The notes under the pieces were generated by a model. The model had not been told where the DNA came from. It saw only the letters and a program-made list of their open reading frames with translations, and did no database searches. A program made the position numbers and the translations under genes. Positions 23,058 to 35,341 of a stretch of DNA of 64,000 nucleotides are shown here, piece after piece. Origin of the DNA: Brachypodium distachyon (Eukaryota; Streptophyta; Magnoliopsida; Poales; Poaceae); assembly GCF_000005505.3 (NCBI RefSeq), contig NC_016131.3:60683355-60747354 (forward strand), given 5' to 3'. Within the stretch, counting starts at the first letter, position 1; each line of letters opens with the position of its first letter.

Positions 23058-23138
23058 CTACCTCCGATCCTAAATTGTTGTCATTTTTTAATTTTAAATT
23101 TGAACTAAAACAACGATAAGAATTTAAAATCGAGGTAG
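23058..23138. mobile_element. Stowaway MITE, 81 bp
   Basis: TA-flanked; ends CTACCTCCGATCCTAAATT and TTTAAAATCGAGGTAG, with inner blocks GTTGTCATT… and …ACAACGATAAG imperfectly inverted. Confidence 0.65.
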
Positions 23139-24265
23139 TACTTATTAAAGTTGCCTTTTGTTTTCCAAGGAAAAAAAAAGCACACTTTTGAGTAAATCTT
23201 TCTTCTGCATGAAAATTGACATGAAATCGGAAGAATCGAACATTGACCGACATGATTTGTTTCGAAAGACGCGTCGTGGCACTCTTCTTCCATACTCCTA
23301 CAGGGGGTATTCTAGAAAAAAAAATGTTCTGAACAAAAATTGTTTTGAACAAAAAAATTGGCATTTTTTCAACCGGGGCGGTACACTTTCAAGTTTCCAC
23401 CGTCGACTACAATGCCAACAGTGCCACAAGTAGATCGATCGTACTACACGATTGATTCTTATCCGAATTACTAATAAACCAAGTCGCCACATTTATTGAC
23501 CGGCCTGGTGTCCTGGTGTCACAAATAACAGATGCAGACACAAAGGTCAACTGGAGTATTAACTGAGAGGCCGGAATAGTAATTATAGGTAGGAGCAGTA
23601 ATATCCGGTGCAATCGGACCCAGGTGCAGAAGCGTATTTCCCAATAATATGCACTACGGTGTACATTTACGCATACTACTCCTATACGCAACGCAACACG
23701 TACAGTAAAGTAGTCCCTCCACCTAATCGAGCAATGGACAGCTAGGGAAGGAACATGCATGCATGCCTAGCTTGCTACAAGGTCAACAGTGGAAATAAAT
23801 GGTAGTGACAAAAGAGTCAACAGTCTGTCCACGCTGCAGGCGTCAACTTGGGAAGTTGAAATTTGCTGCTTTTCCAGCAAATCCAGTTTTTCGGAAAGAA
23901 TAACACTAACACGCCAGCGGCCAACGAATCGGGCCCTAATGCGATTTGTAACAGTTTGAGTGGCAATGGGCCAAAGGCTAGTTTCCCACCAAGTTTATGT
24001 ACACACGTTAGTACTAGAGGCAAATTGTTCTGGTCTCCTTTCTGCGTTTTTTGTGATCAGGGAGAGGATGCTCAACTCTTGTTGTTCACTTGCGCTGTCG
24101 TAATTTGGGGCCACTCTGAATACTAACCTCATTCCTAATCCCTCTGGCAATTACATTGTCGGGAACATGTCTTTTACCTCATGGTGATGGTTTCCATTTT
24201 GTGAGATTGCCGGCCATTTGTTGGGTTATTTGAAAAAACAAGAAACAGAGCATGCTTTGATCATA

Positions 24266-24346
24266 CTCCCTCAGTTTCTTAAAGATTGACACGACTTTAA
24301 ATTAGAACTATTTTAAAACCGTGCCAATCTTTATGAAACAGAGAAG
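24266..24346. mobile_element. Stowaway MITE, 81 bp
   Basis: TA-flanked hairpin: CTCCCTCAGTTTCTTAAAGA at the left, TCTTTATGAAACAGAGAAG at the right, with GACACG/CGTGCC inside. Confidence 0.7.
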
Positions 24347-24420
24347 TACGGTATTTTGATTTCCCAGTCCCTCCGGAGATTGTGTTCTTCTACGCAGTGT
24401 CTTTCTTGTTATATTGGACA

Positions 24421-24486
24421 GGACTGCAGAAGGAAGCTGATCCCGGTGTATATTGGCAGGACTGCAGAAGGAAGCTGATCCCGGTG
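24421..24486. repeat. 38-bp tandem repeat, about 1.7 copies
   Basis: GGACTGCAGAAGGAAGCTGA begins at 24421 and again at 24459, and both copies continue TCCCGGTG. Confidence 0.75.
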
Positions 24487-26984
24487 CAGACAGTTTGATG
24501 CACAATGACATTGAGGAATTTGGAGCACTGTCTTCGTGTATGTCATGACTCGCTGGCTGAAGAGCTTTTCGTTGTTTGCTGCCTGCTTGTTTTGGAGCAC
24601 TGTCTTCGTGTATGCCTTGGTTAGTTGGGTTTAGTATATTTTTGTCCCATAGTTCCTGTTCTGGAACGAGCAGTACTGATGCGTTTTGGAGCACTGTCTT
24701 CGTATAAGTGATGGAAAGGAGGACAGCCCCGCTTGAGAAAGAGAGAAAAAAGAAGCTAATCAGGCAGTAAGACCGTATATAATCCCCTGCGATTAGTCCA
24801 AGGAAAAAAAAACAGCGACTTGAATGCACGCAAGATAAGAGATGCTCATCTGATCTTGGTATATCAAAACAGGCTTGCATGGATCAGTTGGTTAAGGAGT
24901 GGATTTGGGACCTTATTGGAGCACAACATGGAGATGGAAAGGAAGAAAGAAAGAAGGTGCTCCTAGGCAGAGCAGTACAAGTCGTACCAACCGAGCCGAG
25001 GAAGACGACGGAGTCAAGCCGATGAGCTCTCGCCGTCGGCACAATTGAATGCGGCGGTACCAGAGCAACGCCTGATGCGACCATCGTCATCAATACGGCC
25101 CGGACGAGACGTGCAACTAGCTAGCAAAAGGGTGCCCATCGGAGCCGCTGTTTCCGCGAAATTGCATAGTACAGTACTGCTACTCCTAGTTAAGGCCCGC
25201 GCCTAGCGCATATGGCTCCACAATAATGTTCCTGCCTGCTCCATCGTACTTTTTTCCTAACACAAACAAAAATTTATTATTAGGAGCAAGTTTTTTTTAA
25301 GAAACACAATACAGACACAAGCACGCACACCCTAATCCTACGAGCACCTCCGAGAAACTGAGCCACCGGCCGATCATCTCCCACTGAAAGCACAACACCG
25401 GTTGATCATCTTCCTAGTAGTTTGACGGGTACGTCACTCCCATTAAAAACACAACGCTGGTTAAACCTGAAATAAATTCAAAAAATGCGAACACCATGCC
25501 AAGTCCAAGTGGGCTGGTTCTACCACAAGAAACCAACCGGCTGAGCTAGGCTCATTTCACTGTAGTATTTTTCGTGTGCATGCATGAAAGAAAATTTACA
25601 GCAGTGCCAAACGGAGCTTGGAGACACGTACAGACAAACTTTACCTACCAATGTGCTGTCAAGTTTTCAGTTGTCAGACATGAATCGGACTCTGAAACGG
25701 CAAGTAATTTAGAGGCTGATTATATGATCCATCCCACGCTTCGTCTCGCCCCGGTATACCGGCGGCATCGCCGTACCCTTGCCGGCTTCTCAACCTGACC
25801 AAGATCGGGTACACACAGTACATAATTAACTTGATTGCATGTACACGGCTCCCTTGATTTCTCAGTAATCCCCATCCATCTCTAAATGCTCCTCCTGATC
25901 GCAAGTGCCTGTACCAGGACATGTGCAATGCCTCGAGGTACTAAAAGGTTCCACGTGTGTGATAGACTGACCGATAGTGATACTGATGGGCGGCAAGTCG
26001 CTCATGAGTTGAAAGGTCGTGGACTCACGGGACAGGCGAAGGTACTGTACAGGTTTAATTTGCACCGATCCATTGAGCGACCGACTGTCGAGATTATGGA
26101 ATTGACAGGCACAACATAATCAAACTAACACTAGCTATAGGGAAAAGAAGATTTACAAAAATTTACAGCCTATTTGGTAATGATTTAATTATAATTTTTA
26201 CTTGCCTCCACCTTTCCACCTATTAATCTGCATTTTCTAGTAACATGTGCAGTTGTTGAGAACATATGCAGTGATCTTCAGGTGATATCGCCATCCCAGC
26301 ATGGAAACGACATCACTGATGGTCATAAAATTACTCAAACAGTTTGACAGCATTGATACACGACCAATCCATCGTGTCATAAACTTTTGTATATACATTG
26401 TTTGTTTTTTGCGAGTATTTGTATATACATTGTTAAATTTGAACCGAGAACACATTTGTACTTTTAAAGAAATCTGGAATGGAAACAAAAAACAGTCATT
26501 GGTCATCTACTTATAATTTTTCCCTTTTGTGAACTTCTGCAAGATACTTCATTATAAAGTTCCTTATCTAACCAAAGTTTTATGATTTTTCTCGCTACCA
26601 GCTGTACTGTTATTTCTAGGAAACCTTACATATTTCATAATGAAGCTGCAACAAAATACTACAAATAAAACTGGGTATGTTCCTCAACGTTGAATGCTTG
26701 GTTTTCCTATCACACCAATAAGTCATCCAGGATGTTCATTTCCAAACAGCTCTTATACACCAACATATTATATAGTTTGCTCACACCAAATTATAACATT
26801 GCCCCCGTGCGATAAAAGTACTCCACTAGATTAGAGCATTTGATACACAACACAGAAAGCCAGATAGACACCAAGGGCATCAGCTTATTTGGAATTTGCT
26901 GATGTTTCTTGAAAGAAAGAAAAAAAGCCAGATACGAACTGACGAACAGTCAAACTATTAAGGCAAGAATTAACTACGAGTCAG

Positions 26985-27067
26985 TTAACCTTTTTACCAT
27001 TGTACAACAATTTAGCTAAGAGTTAACCTTTTTACCATTGTACAACAATTTTTTACCATTGTACAAC
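26985..27067. repeat. Short tandem repeat
   Basis: AGTTAACCTTTTTACCATTG followed by TACAACAATTT occurs twice, and a third partial copy (TTTTTACCATTGTACAAC) follows. The period is about 37 bp. Confidence 0.7.
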
Positions 27068-27920
27068 CACGCATTTAATGCTACCAAATCATGCAGTTTA
27101 AAGACACGGCCCATCGTATGTGCTATTTTACTGTTGACTCCAAATGCCGCAGAGTCAATAGTAACTCCTACTGTGGATGCCCTAACTGCAGTGACTAGTT
27201 CATTATTTAAGAATTACGCGCATGGCACATGTTCATTATCTACTCGCTAGGCATGAAAAGACAATAAATACAACGTTCATATAAGATGAATCACAACTTA
27301 GCAGGAATTTTCTCATTTTCGTGGCAAAGATTCCGTGCAACTCAAGTCAAACAAAGATGGGATAATCTAACATATCATCAATTATTTTGAGCAAGTCCCG
27401 TAGGAGCAAGTCACGCGTGAAACCAAAAATACCAGGCATATCACCCATAGCATGTGTTATGTATTCAACTGCGATATAATCAGGCTTGACCATAATCCTG
27501 TTATCCCTTGCCAATTGTTAAATGCTTCGTGGAATTACTTGTGTTAATATTGCCCTTGAAAACAAAAACTGAATCATACAGGATCGATGAACATTGGTAT
27601 GCCACATTTTTGTCAACTAAGTCACTATGCTAAGTAAAACATGTCTATGATGTATGTGTCTTCTTCAAAATAAAAAATGTAAACAGCGTCCTTGGCGGGG
27701 GTAGACTAGTTGTGGTTTGTGGGAAAGGGTGTTTCAGACGGGACGGAAGGAAAGTTGGGCACATCTCTTGGCAATTTCTTCAATGTATTGAAAAAGTAAG
27801 AATCAGATCCAGAGTATAGGCAGAGTTAACATCAGATAGCGAAATTAATTAGGTAGCAACTTGGCTTATCACCAGAGGCTAACTAATGAATACATACAAA
27901 GCACTGAGTAAGTTCACAAT

Positions 27921-30900
27921 TCACCAAAATTTCATCCTCACACCACAAAACTGAGCAAGACCAACAACCATGCACAACGTGAAGGTATATACTGACAAAA
28001 TTGTGAAGGCGGCGAGGGGAGAGGAATTAAGTGTGTCAACTGAGAGATTAACTAGACCAGTTAAGATATTTGCCTGTAAGAGAATGGAAATGTCAGTTCC
28101 TTTATACTGACTGCTTAAATATATCTGCTTGAAGTTTCATTAGTCTAACATTTCCATTTTGGTATCACTAATGAGAATAAAAAGAAATGATCTTACCAGA
28201 AGGAATGAGCCAAGCATATTTTGATTGAATGCATCTTCAAGAACCAAGTTCTTGTCAAATGAGACAGATCCCGCTAGTGTGAGAATAGATATAACCTGTA
28301 CATTAATAGTAGTCATCATCAATAGTGGAACCTGAGCAAACGAATAAAAGCAGCATCGATATAACTAGACTCCATAGTTATTAATCCCTCCAAGGAAATA
28401 GGGTCTATTTATTCGGAATGTAATCAAGTAACGTTCATGTAAGTTGTGAAAATTGTGTTCTTTGCCCATTTCCCCTGTTCTGATATCAGATTCCAAACAA
28501 TCAAAATATTAAACCATCTGAAGCTTTGAATACAAAGGATAAGAACTACTCTGTAAAATTTTGTGAATACAAAGGATAAGAACTAAAATTTTGTACCTGG
28601 TTATGCACATTATTTAAAGTTGAAAACTGTTTTCCACCACCAATTAAGATGAAAACATGAAAACTTACATCCTTACGCTTTGGGGGGCCCACATCACATA
28701 ATTTGAGGGCACATCATTTAAATTACATATTCTTCTTGTGTTCATAATGTCGCATTACTGTTAATCACTGATGGACTTAGAAAGAAGTATTATCCAAATG
28801 GTAATAAAAGCTAACCCACTAATCTGGATGTCCTAATCTGACAATAAATGCACATTATAAGTTATAAAAGCAAGAAAGAAAATAATAATACCTGAAAATT
28901 CTGGCCAAACACAAGCATAACATAAGCAGAGTTACACTGCAAAATAAAATGCTCGAATCATTGTTACTCCATAAAGTAAAAGAGCAAAATTAAGTTCCTA
29001 GAGCTACTTTTCCTAATTACAAAAGAGTTTTGAGTGTAAAACAATGTTTGTAGTAACTAAAATTTCCTTTCACTTGAAAAACAACATTGGTTCGTATAGA
29101 TATACAGAAGTAATCAACACCAAGGAATCAATGTCTAATAGAACCTCAGAGGCGTGAAAAAAATGAGCATGCTTCATTCGGCAACTTAGGACATGGAAGA
29201 AGTACCTGGTTTGCACACGTTATATCTTTGTCCTGTGATTCGGGAAGGTAATGGTTTTATAATTCAGTTCATGTTGGAAGAATACCATCGCATGACTGGA
29301 GAGTTTACATCTCATCATGCAACAAATGGTCTTACTTCAGATTTACTTACTCTGAACCTAAATATTATAAATTTTCAATTCCATAATCCTCCATTTAAAC
29401 ATTAACATGTTCCTTGCATGTGCATTCAGTCATTACGAGCACAATACCATGTTTAATATAACATAGACCTGCTTCATGCAATTATCATAAATATCTTCAA
29501 ACATGAATTTACATATTTTCTTAATGCCGGTGTAGAAGATAAAACCAAGTGCGCAGCTAATTAGTGCCCTACCATTCTTCTCGAAACTCTTTCAACATAG
29601 CTGTCAAGAATGATCGCCAAAATCCTACAAACATGCCATGGGAGGAAATGTTAACAACCAGGAAACATTAGACCACTTAATAATAGATTCTTATTGTTTC
29701 CTACCAAAAAGATGCTGTAAGAACCCAGACTTTTACCACTTGAGTGCTCCTACCCTTGCCTTCTGAACTAATGTCAAGGAACAGATAGTAACCTAGCGAA
29801 ACACCAACTAGGTACATACCCCAGTATCCTGTCAAAGGAGGGAACTGATTAGATTGCCTGCTGTAGGGCATGCAAATCTATGATCTTAAGAATTCAGATA
29901 AAAAAATGATCCAATAAGCACAGCTTATCAGCATATTAATTAAAATTCCAGAAAGAAATAAAAAAAGCCTGGCTGGGTGCGTGTTAGGCTTCACATACAG
30001 TCAGGCGCACGTTTGGGCCCCGTGCTCCATCTTCGCGGCCTTTGCTATGGCCTCGGCACAGCCTCCCGTGGAGCCTTGCCACACCACCAGCCATAACACC
30101 CTGCTACCAAACCTAACACTCTACTCTCACCTGCCGCCCTACGCCAGACCTGTTAAGAGCCCATGCCTTCCTCTACAACCAGGAGGGGGGCGCAAGGTGA
30201 AGCCATCCCTTAATCGAGGAAACCCTGTTGTTGCTGTAAGAGAGCTTAGGAGGCGAGAGACAGAGAAAAAGGTGATGGCAATGGGATAAGAGAGCACCGA
30301 GCAACGGCGATGGATAGAGAGTTGTAAAGTCTACAGTGCACATAGATGCGCCAGTAGGAGATACTAGGAAATAAAACAAAAAAATATGTAAATGGAAACA
30401 GAAACAATTTTAGCCATATGCGTACGCAAAATATCAACATATGCTTGAATATGTGTGAAGCTTGGAGGAATGAAGCAATATCATGCTACTTGATTTTTGA
30501 GGATTTCTTTTGTTGAGGTGGCCAGCCTGACTGGGAGAAAGCAAAACAAGATCAAATTAACAGCGCTTTCTGCTATTAGTTGGGCTTTGTAGCTTTGGGC
30601 AATGATAATGTTTCAAACAATAAGCTAAGCTGCTCTTTTGGTAGCCTATATTTAAATTTATATATCCTTTGTTCAGCGCTGGAAGCAATTAGCAGTCTGG
30701 GACGACAGAGGAAAAATGGAAGCAGTTTGTGCTTCCATTCTGCAGCATCTTCAAGCACAGCATCACTGATGTTGTGAGCAGGATTGACTTATCTTTTATA
30801 GCTGTCTGTTTTATTACAAAAAAAGACTCAACCAACAGGCAGTAGATCTATGGCATTTTTATTAAAAAGAACAACTGTGAGGCACCGTTGGGAAGCCAGG

Positions 30901-33900
30901 CCTCGAGCAGTGTTCTTGTGTACTAGGGTTTGAGGGACAGGTAGGGGTTCTAGCCCCAGGAGGCAAGGTAGAAGATCTACTATTCTCATTCTTGCTCGAT
31001 TAATTCCTCTTAGAGGGTCCTCTTTATGTAGAGGCCTAACAATCCAAACTAAGTATTAATTGTATATCTTATTACTAATTGGTTTAAGGCCCAAGCTAAA
31101 GGATCTACGCCTAACTTGGTGTTGGGTGGGGCCATGTACTATACACACATAACAGTGTTGTGTATGACTTTTTATTCTTCTGCTATGTTGGCTGTAAGGT
31201 CATTTAAATAAACTTCTTATATTTTTGCTTTGTGGCTTCTCACTCATCGGTGAATAGCTTGGTTGTACTCATGAGCTGGTAGCCTGGTAAACCAAGCATC
31301 ACACCTGTATCTGGAGCAGCACTGATCTGTTCTCAAACAAACAAAAAACAAGCTTGGAAGGGTCTTTGTTTTTCAGCACCTTGAGCAAAGATATGTCAAA
31401 GAAACCATGTGAATAAAAATAGTTTTACCAAATATGCTGTACACGCCTTCCTTATTCTGGCTGATGATATCAGCACTTCTCTCATTAGAAATGAGGTACT
31501 CATTCAAACCAACATTTAGCCATACTTGATATCCTGTAGAAAATGAATAAGAACAATTAACTCTCAAGGAGGATTATAGCACTTTTAAGGCCTTCAAACA
31601 AAAATGTCAAAATAGAACCGTTGGTACCTGCAAGAACAAGCATACCAACTATCCCACAATATTTAGGATGAATCCTGATAATGGATGTAAGGATAGAAAT
31701 AGCTGCAAGGGTGAAAAAGAAATTCCAATGGACACCGTATTCTCCTACATGGACCTACAAGGTAACAAACAGAACATGAATCTTCAGGAAGAGAGCATTT
31801 TAATGTGGAAATTTGACTAAATAACATTGGATTATCCCTGCAAATTGAAATCCAATCACTCCACTTCCATTCTTATACAAGACTTAACATGTTTTAAGTA
31901 ACTCATATCTAATTCTGCTTAATACAGGCTTCAATGTGTAGAAAATGAGGAAATGGAAATATGATACTCCCTCCGATCCATAAAAAGTGTCACTCATTTT
32001 GTACTAACTTAGTACAAATTTTGTACTAAATGAGCGACACTTTTTATGGATCGGAGGGAGTACTAGACAGAAACTGTGACAGAGAAGAAAAAGATTAAGA
32101 ACTCGTTCGAGAAAAAAAATACTTAATTCGCACAATGGTATTATATGACCATGTTACACTGCATATGACAAGTATGACGAATGTATAATATAGGTAATTG
32201 GACAATGAAGAAAAGTACCTGATAATCAACACTTGATGTGGAGATAAGGCGAGCAAAGCCAAGGAATACTAGAGGACTTGTGGAACTCAGCGCTGCCTTC
32301 CATCCCCTGAGAAACAGAAGATCTAGTGTAAGATTACATAATATGTGGTATAATGTGTATTGGCAGATCTGTCAATCAGAAAGTACATTCCCAAGAAAAT
32401 TCAAAAGTTCAAACAATGAGGTCTGTTAAAATAATTTTAGTTTTTGGTGATAAACATGGGATCATTTGTCGGTATATTATACAGTAAGTTTCATCTACAT
32501 GACAAATAATACTAACTCGGCAAGCTATTTGGAGAATAAACAACCTAACAACAAGTGCTCAACAAAGGGATACCGCCTCCATGAAAATAAAGAAGGTGCA
32601 GAAAGTTGCTGGACATATCTTATTGGAAAGGAGAATTAGTCTTATCTTGAATGTTATTGATTTTGTTCATTTATCCATGAAAATAAAGAAGGTGCAGAAA
32701 GTTGCTGGACATATCTTATTGGAAAGGACAAAGCTAAGATTTGCATGCAGAATCCTAAAGTATTCAGTTTGAATAGAAAAAAACGTTGTAACCAAGGCTT
32801 CTAGGTTCCTAAAAGCTCGTACATCCAGTAGAAACAGTCGAAATAAATATACACTAGTTCTTTAGATTGTCGATAAAACACAATTTATGTAGTAACAACA
32901 TTAGTTTTGACATAAAAGCCCCTACAGGGCAACAGTACCTAAGTACCTAACCCTATGACTAATACCTCTTACCATAGAAAAGTAAGATTTACTTTTCCAG
33001 AACAAGAAATCTACTTTCTCTCACTTGGTTTACCGTTTAGCTTCAGTATTCATATGATTTACCCTCCCAGAAACCAAAATAACTGGAAACTGAGGGCAAT
33101 GCAGATAAAGCGACCACTTGAGACTAAATGGCACTTCAGAGTTCAGAGCAACAACATGATGATCCATAGCTTCATGCCGTGCAGTACATCACGTTGCATA
33201 CATTTATCTATTACTTAAGCCCTAATTATATTTTTGTTCAGATAAATGAGATCATTTAAGGACTTACATTGAGGTTACGTTTCGTGCTTGTCTAGATACC
33301 AGTGCATTAGCCACCACAAAAGACCCTACTCCAAGATCCATCTGTTAGGTCATGAGTCAATGTCTTGATAATTAAATAGGAAAGAGACGCAGATCAGATT
33401 TCTGAGCTATCAAAAAGAATGGTAAATGATTCATAAAAAATGGTAAACACGATCCAAATTACACAAAAGGTGGCACATGTTGATGACCTGACATTGATAA
33501 ATAATACATACTAGACTGATAAATGGAATAAGTAAGAAATATATATAGTTGTATGATAGAAATTGTTAATTCGGAATAAAAAGAAGAAATGATGAATAGT
33601 AGTGAGGACCTAAACATACAGGGGAAAGGCATAAAAAACTTCCTGGACGATCAACAAAGTTGACAACAGATGAACATAATAAATCATTGGCAATCCAAGT
33701 AAGTTTATATCTCAACGCATAATTTGCAGCAATTATCAAGTTTTGCGCAACTAGTTCATGTATATATGCTACACTTGATGGTGATGGTGATTATAAAAGT
33801 ATGGATAAACCAATAAAATGCCTGGAAGATACAACTTACAATTCCACTACCATATGTTTCAGCCTTGGCATACCGCCGAGGAAAGATTTTGAAGTCTACT

Positions 33901-35341
33901 GCCAATATGGACAAGCATGTCATTAGAACCTACAACAAGCACAATCACTATTAACACTGTCATAGTACTGTTACATCTCTAGTAACTTTCAATAAACTTT
34001 TACATACCACTGACACTCGGTAAGAAGATATGTCTGCCCTGAGCGAAGGCAGGTTATGTTGCCGAGCCTTGAGATGAGACTGAGATCTGAAAGTGCAGTA
34101 TTATTACATAACTCAAGACAAAAGATGGGTTGATTACCACAAAAAGGAATTGAAAAAAAAAACATTGGCAACAAAATGGGAGTAATAATTAGTACCAAAT
34201 ACCTTTTAAACATGATATAGATAAATATCACGGTTACAAGAGAAATTGCGCAAATATAGGCCCATTCAGCTAAGACCTGCAACAAATCAAAGGAATAACC
34301 ACTCACTTTGCTTTGAATTAAACTTGTTAAAAGTTCGTCCTAAAATTGGTATGGGGCAGCTGACAATAGTTAGGTATAAGTTTTGGTCTTTGAGAAGTTT
34401 CTTTCTCTGCACATTCTTTAATTCTGTTATTTAACAATTTCATCATATGTCAGCATATAAAATGCAGTGAAGAGGGCAATTACCGTGAAAATTAGAAGTA
34501 TTGGACATACAACAGTGAGATAATCTATAGCCAGCACAGAGAAGTAATAAACCCAATCTTTATGATCACGAAGAGAATCATCATTTTTCTTCACTGAACG
34601 CCTCATAATATTATCTAAAACAAGATAAAAGAAACAAAGAAGCAAGCTCTGTGAGATCCACTCCATAACACAAGAGGCTTGTGTTATTGATAAATGATGA
34701 CTAAATTTAAAAAGAGAAATGTGTAAAATCTGAAAAGGTTAGCTAGCATCAGATTGAACAGCGTAATTTAAAAGTAGAGGACATGAAAGAATTTGGGCTG
34801 TATGGTTGAATCTCACAACGTGCACGATTATGATCAAGATGCTAAATGTGCACAATTCCAGCCTACTGGTAATTTGAGATTCCATATTCGAGTCATATTC
34901 ATCCAACTGCATTTTCCCATTTCTTTTGACAAATGGATTCTGCACCATAAACTAAGAGTTAAGAAAGGTAAAAATAGAATCACACAGTATCTAACCAACT
35001 AACCTCCGCTGCTCCATTTCCTTAAAACGACGACTGCCTGTGAACCAAAATCCAAATCAGATCACAAACCTGCTGTGCAAACACATACTCACAGGAAAAC
35101 TGGAAATCTAAAGGAGAGACAGTAATCAGTCACCGGCACAATAGTGGAGAGCGCCGCGATCTCCAGCAGGGACGACCCGGTGAGGTTGCTCACGAATCTG
35201 CGTCATGAATAGGGGAGAATGCTTAGAACAGCAGGGACAAGAGGGAAGTGGTCAGGATCGCGGTTAGGGTTCAGATTTTTTGACTCACTGCTCCTTGAGA
35301 AGCTTGTTTGGGTTCAGGGACTTGTCGAGGAGACCCTCCAT
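27921..35341 (-). CDS. PIGW: GPI inositol-acyltransferase (PIGW/GWT1)
   Basis: Sixteen coding exons join in phase: 35341-35289, 35197-35134, 35037-35004, 34614-34484, 34276-34203, 34086-34008, 33929-33840, 33341-33268, 32306-32219, 31754-31628, 31533-31429, 29828-29705, 29624-29573, 28936-28892, 28295-28197, 28073-27921. The product is 463 residues, usual for the family. The enzyme acylates the inositol of glucosaminyl-phosphatidylinositol in the ER membrane, an early step in GPI-anchor synthesis. Visible family blocks are FVSNLTGSS near the N-terminus, [45 protein letters not shown], and [19 protein letters not shown] near the C-terminus, with about a dozen hydrophobic segments between. The phase of exon 12 to 13 confirms the longer exon 12 (…VWVLTASFW). 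Introns hold a MITE (31967-32060), a 96-bp-spaced duplication (32579-32728) and a 1.6-kb repeat-rich insertion region (29829-31428). No lesion is seen. Confidence 0.95.
28528..28597. repeat. Short tandem duplication in PIGW intron 14
   Basis: GAATACAAAGGATAAGAACT followed by AAAATTTTGT is repeated with a spacing of about 36 bp. Confidence 0.65.
29829..31428. other. PIGW intron 11, 1.6 kb
   Basis: The longest intron of the gene. 30000-30300 is GC-richer than its surroundings and may be a captured fragment. 30880-31190 has a composition and a stretch (GGCACCGTTGGGAAGCCAGG…) suggesting a degraded retroelement LTR, but no ends can be defined. No coding domain. Confidence 0.35.
31967..32060. mobile_element. 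Stowaway MITE, 94 bp, in PIGW intron 9
   Basis: Near-perfect hairpin with TA flanks: CTCCCTCCGATCCATAAAAA and its inverse, with GTGTC/GACAC and GTACTAA…TTTGTACTAA inside. Same family as 8377-8469. Confidence 0.9.
32579..32728. repeat. Direct duplication in PIGW intron 8
   Basis: A block of about 52 bp beginning CCATGAAAATAAAGAAGGTG at 32579 recurs at 32675 with no mismatch I can see, a period of 96 bp. Near identity suggests a recent duplication. Confidence 0.85.

Larger units (their letters stand above)
22641..27920. other. Long intergenic region with small repeats
   Basis: 5.3 kb between the MYB and PIGW genes. It contains MITEs (23058-23138, 24266-24346), short tandem repeats (24421-24486; three copies of TTTGGAGCACTGTCTTCGT between 24520 and 24705) and a tandem repeat around 26985-27067. 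A 190-codon open frame on the - strand at 24308-24880 lies over these repeats and looks accidental. No gene is recognised. Confidence 0.45.

Noticed and set aside
24308..24880. 190-codon open frame on the - strand
   Set aside because: It overlies tandem repeats, has no domain, and its repeated peptides follow directly from DNA repeats. No splice or promoter support.
30000..30300. 102-codon frame in PIGW intron 11
   Set aside because: No domain, lies within an intron bounded by correct PIGW exons, and has transposon-like composition; at most a captured fragment.
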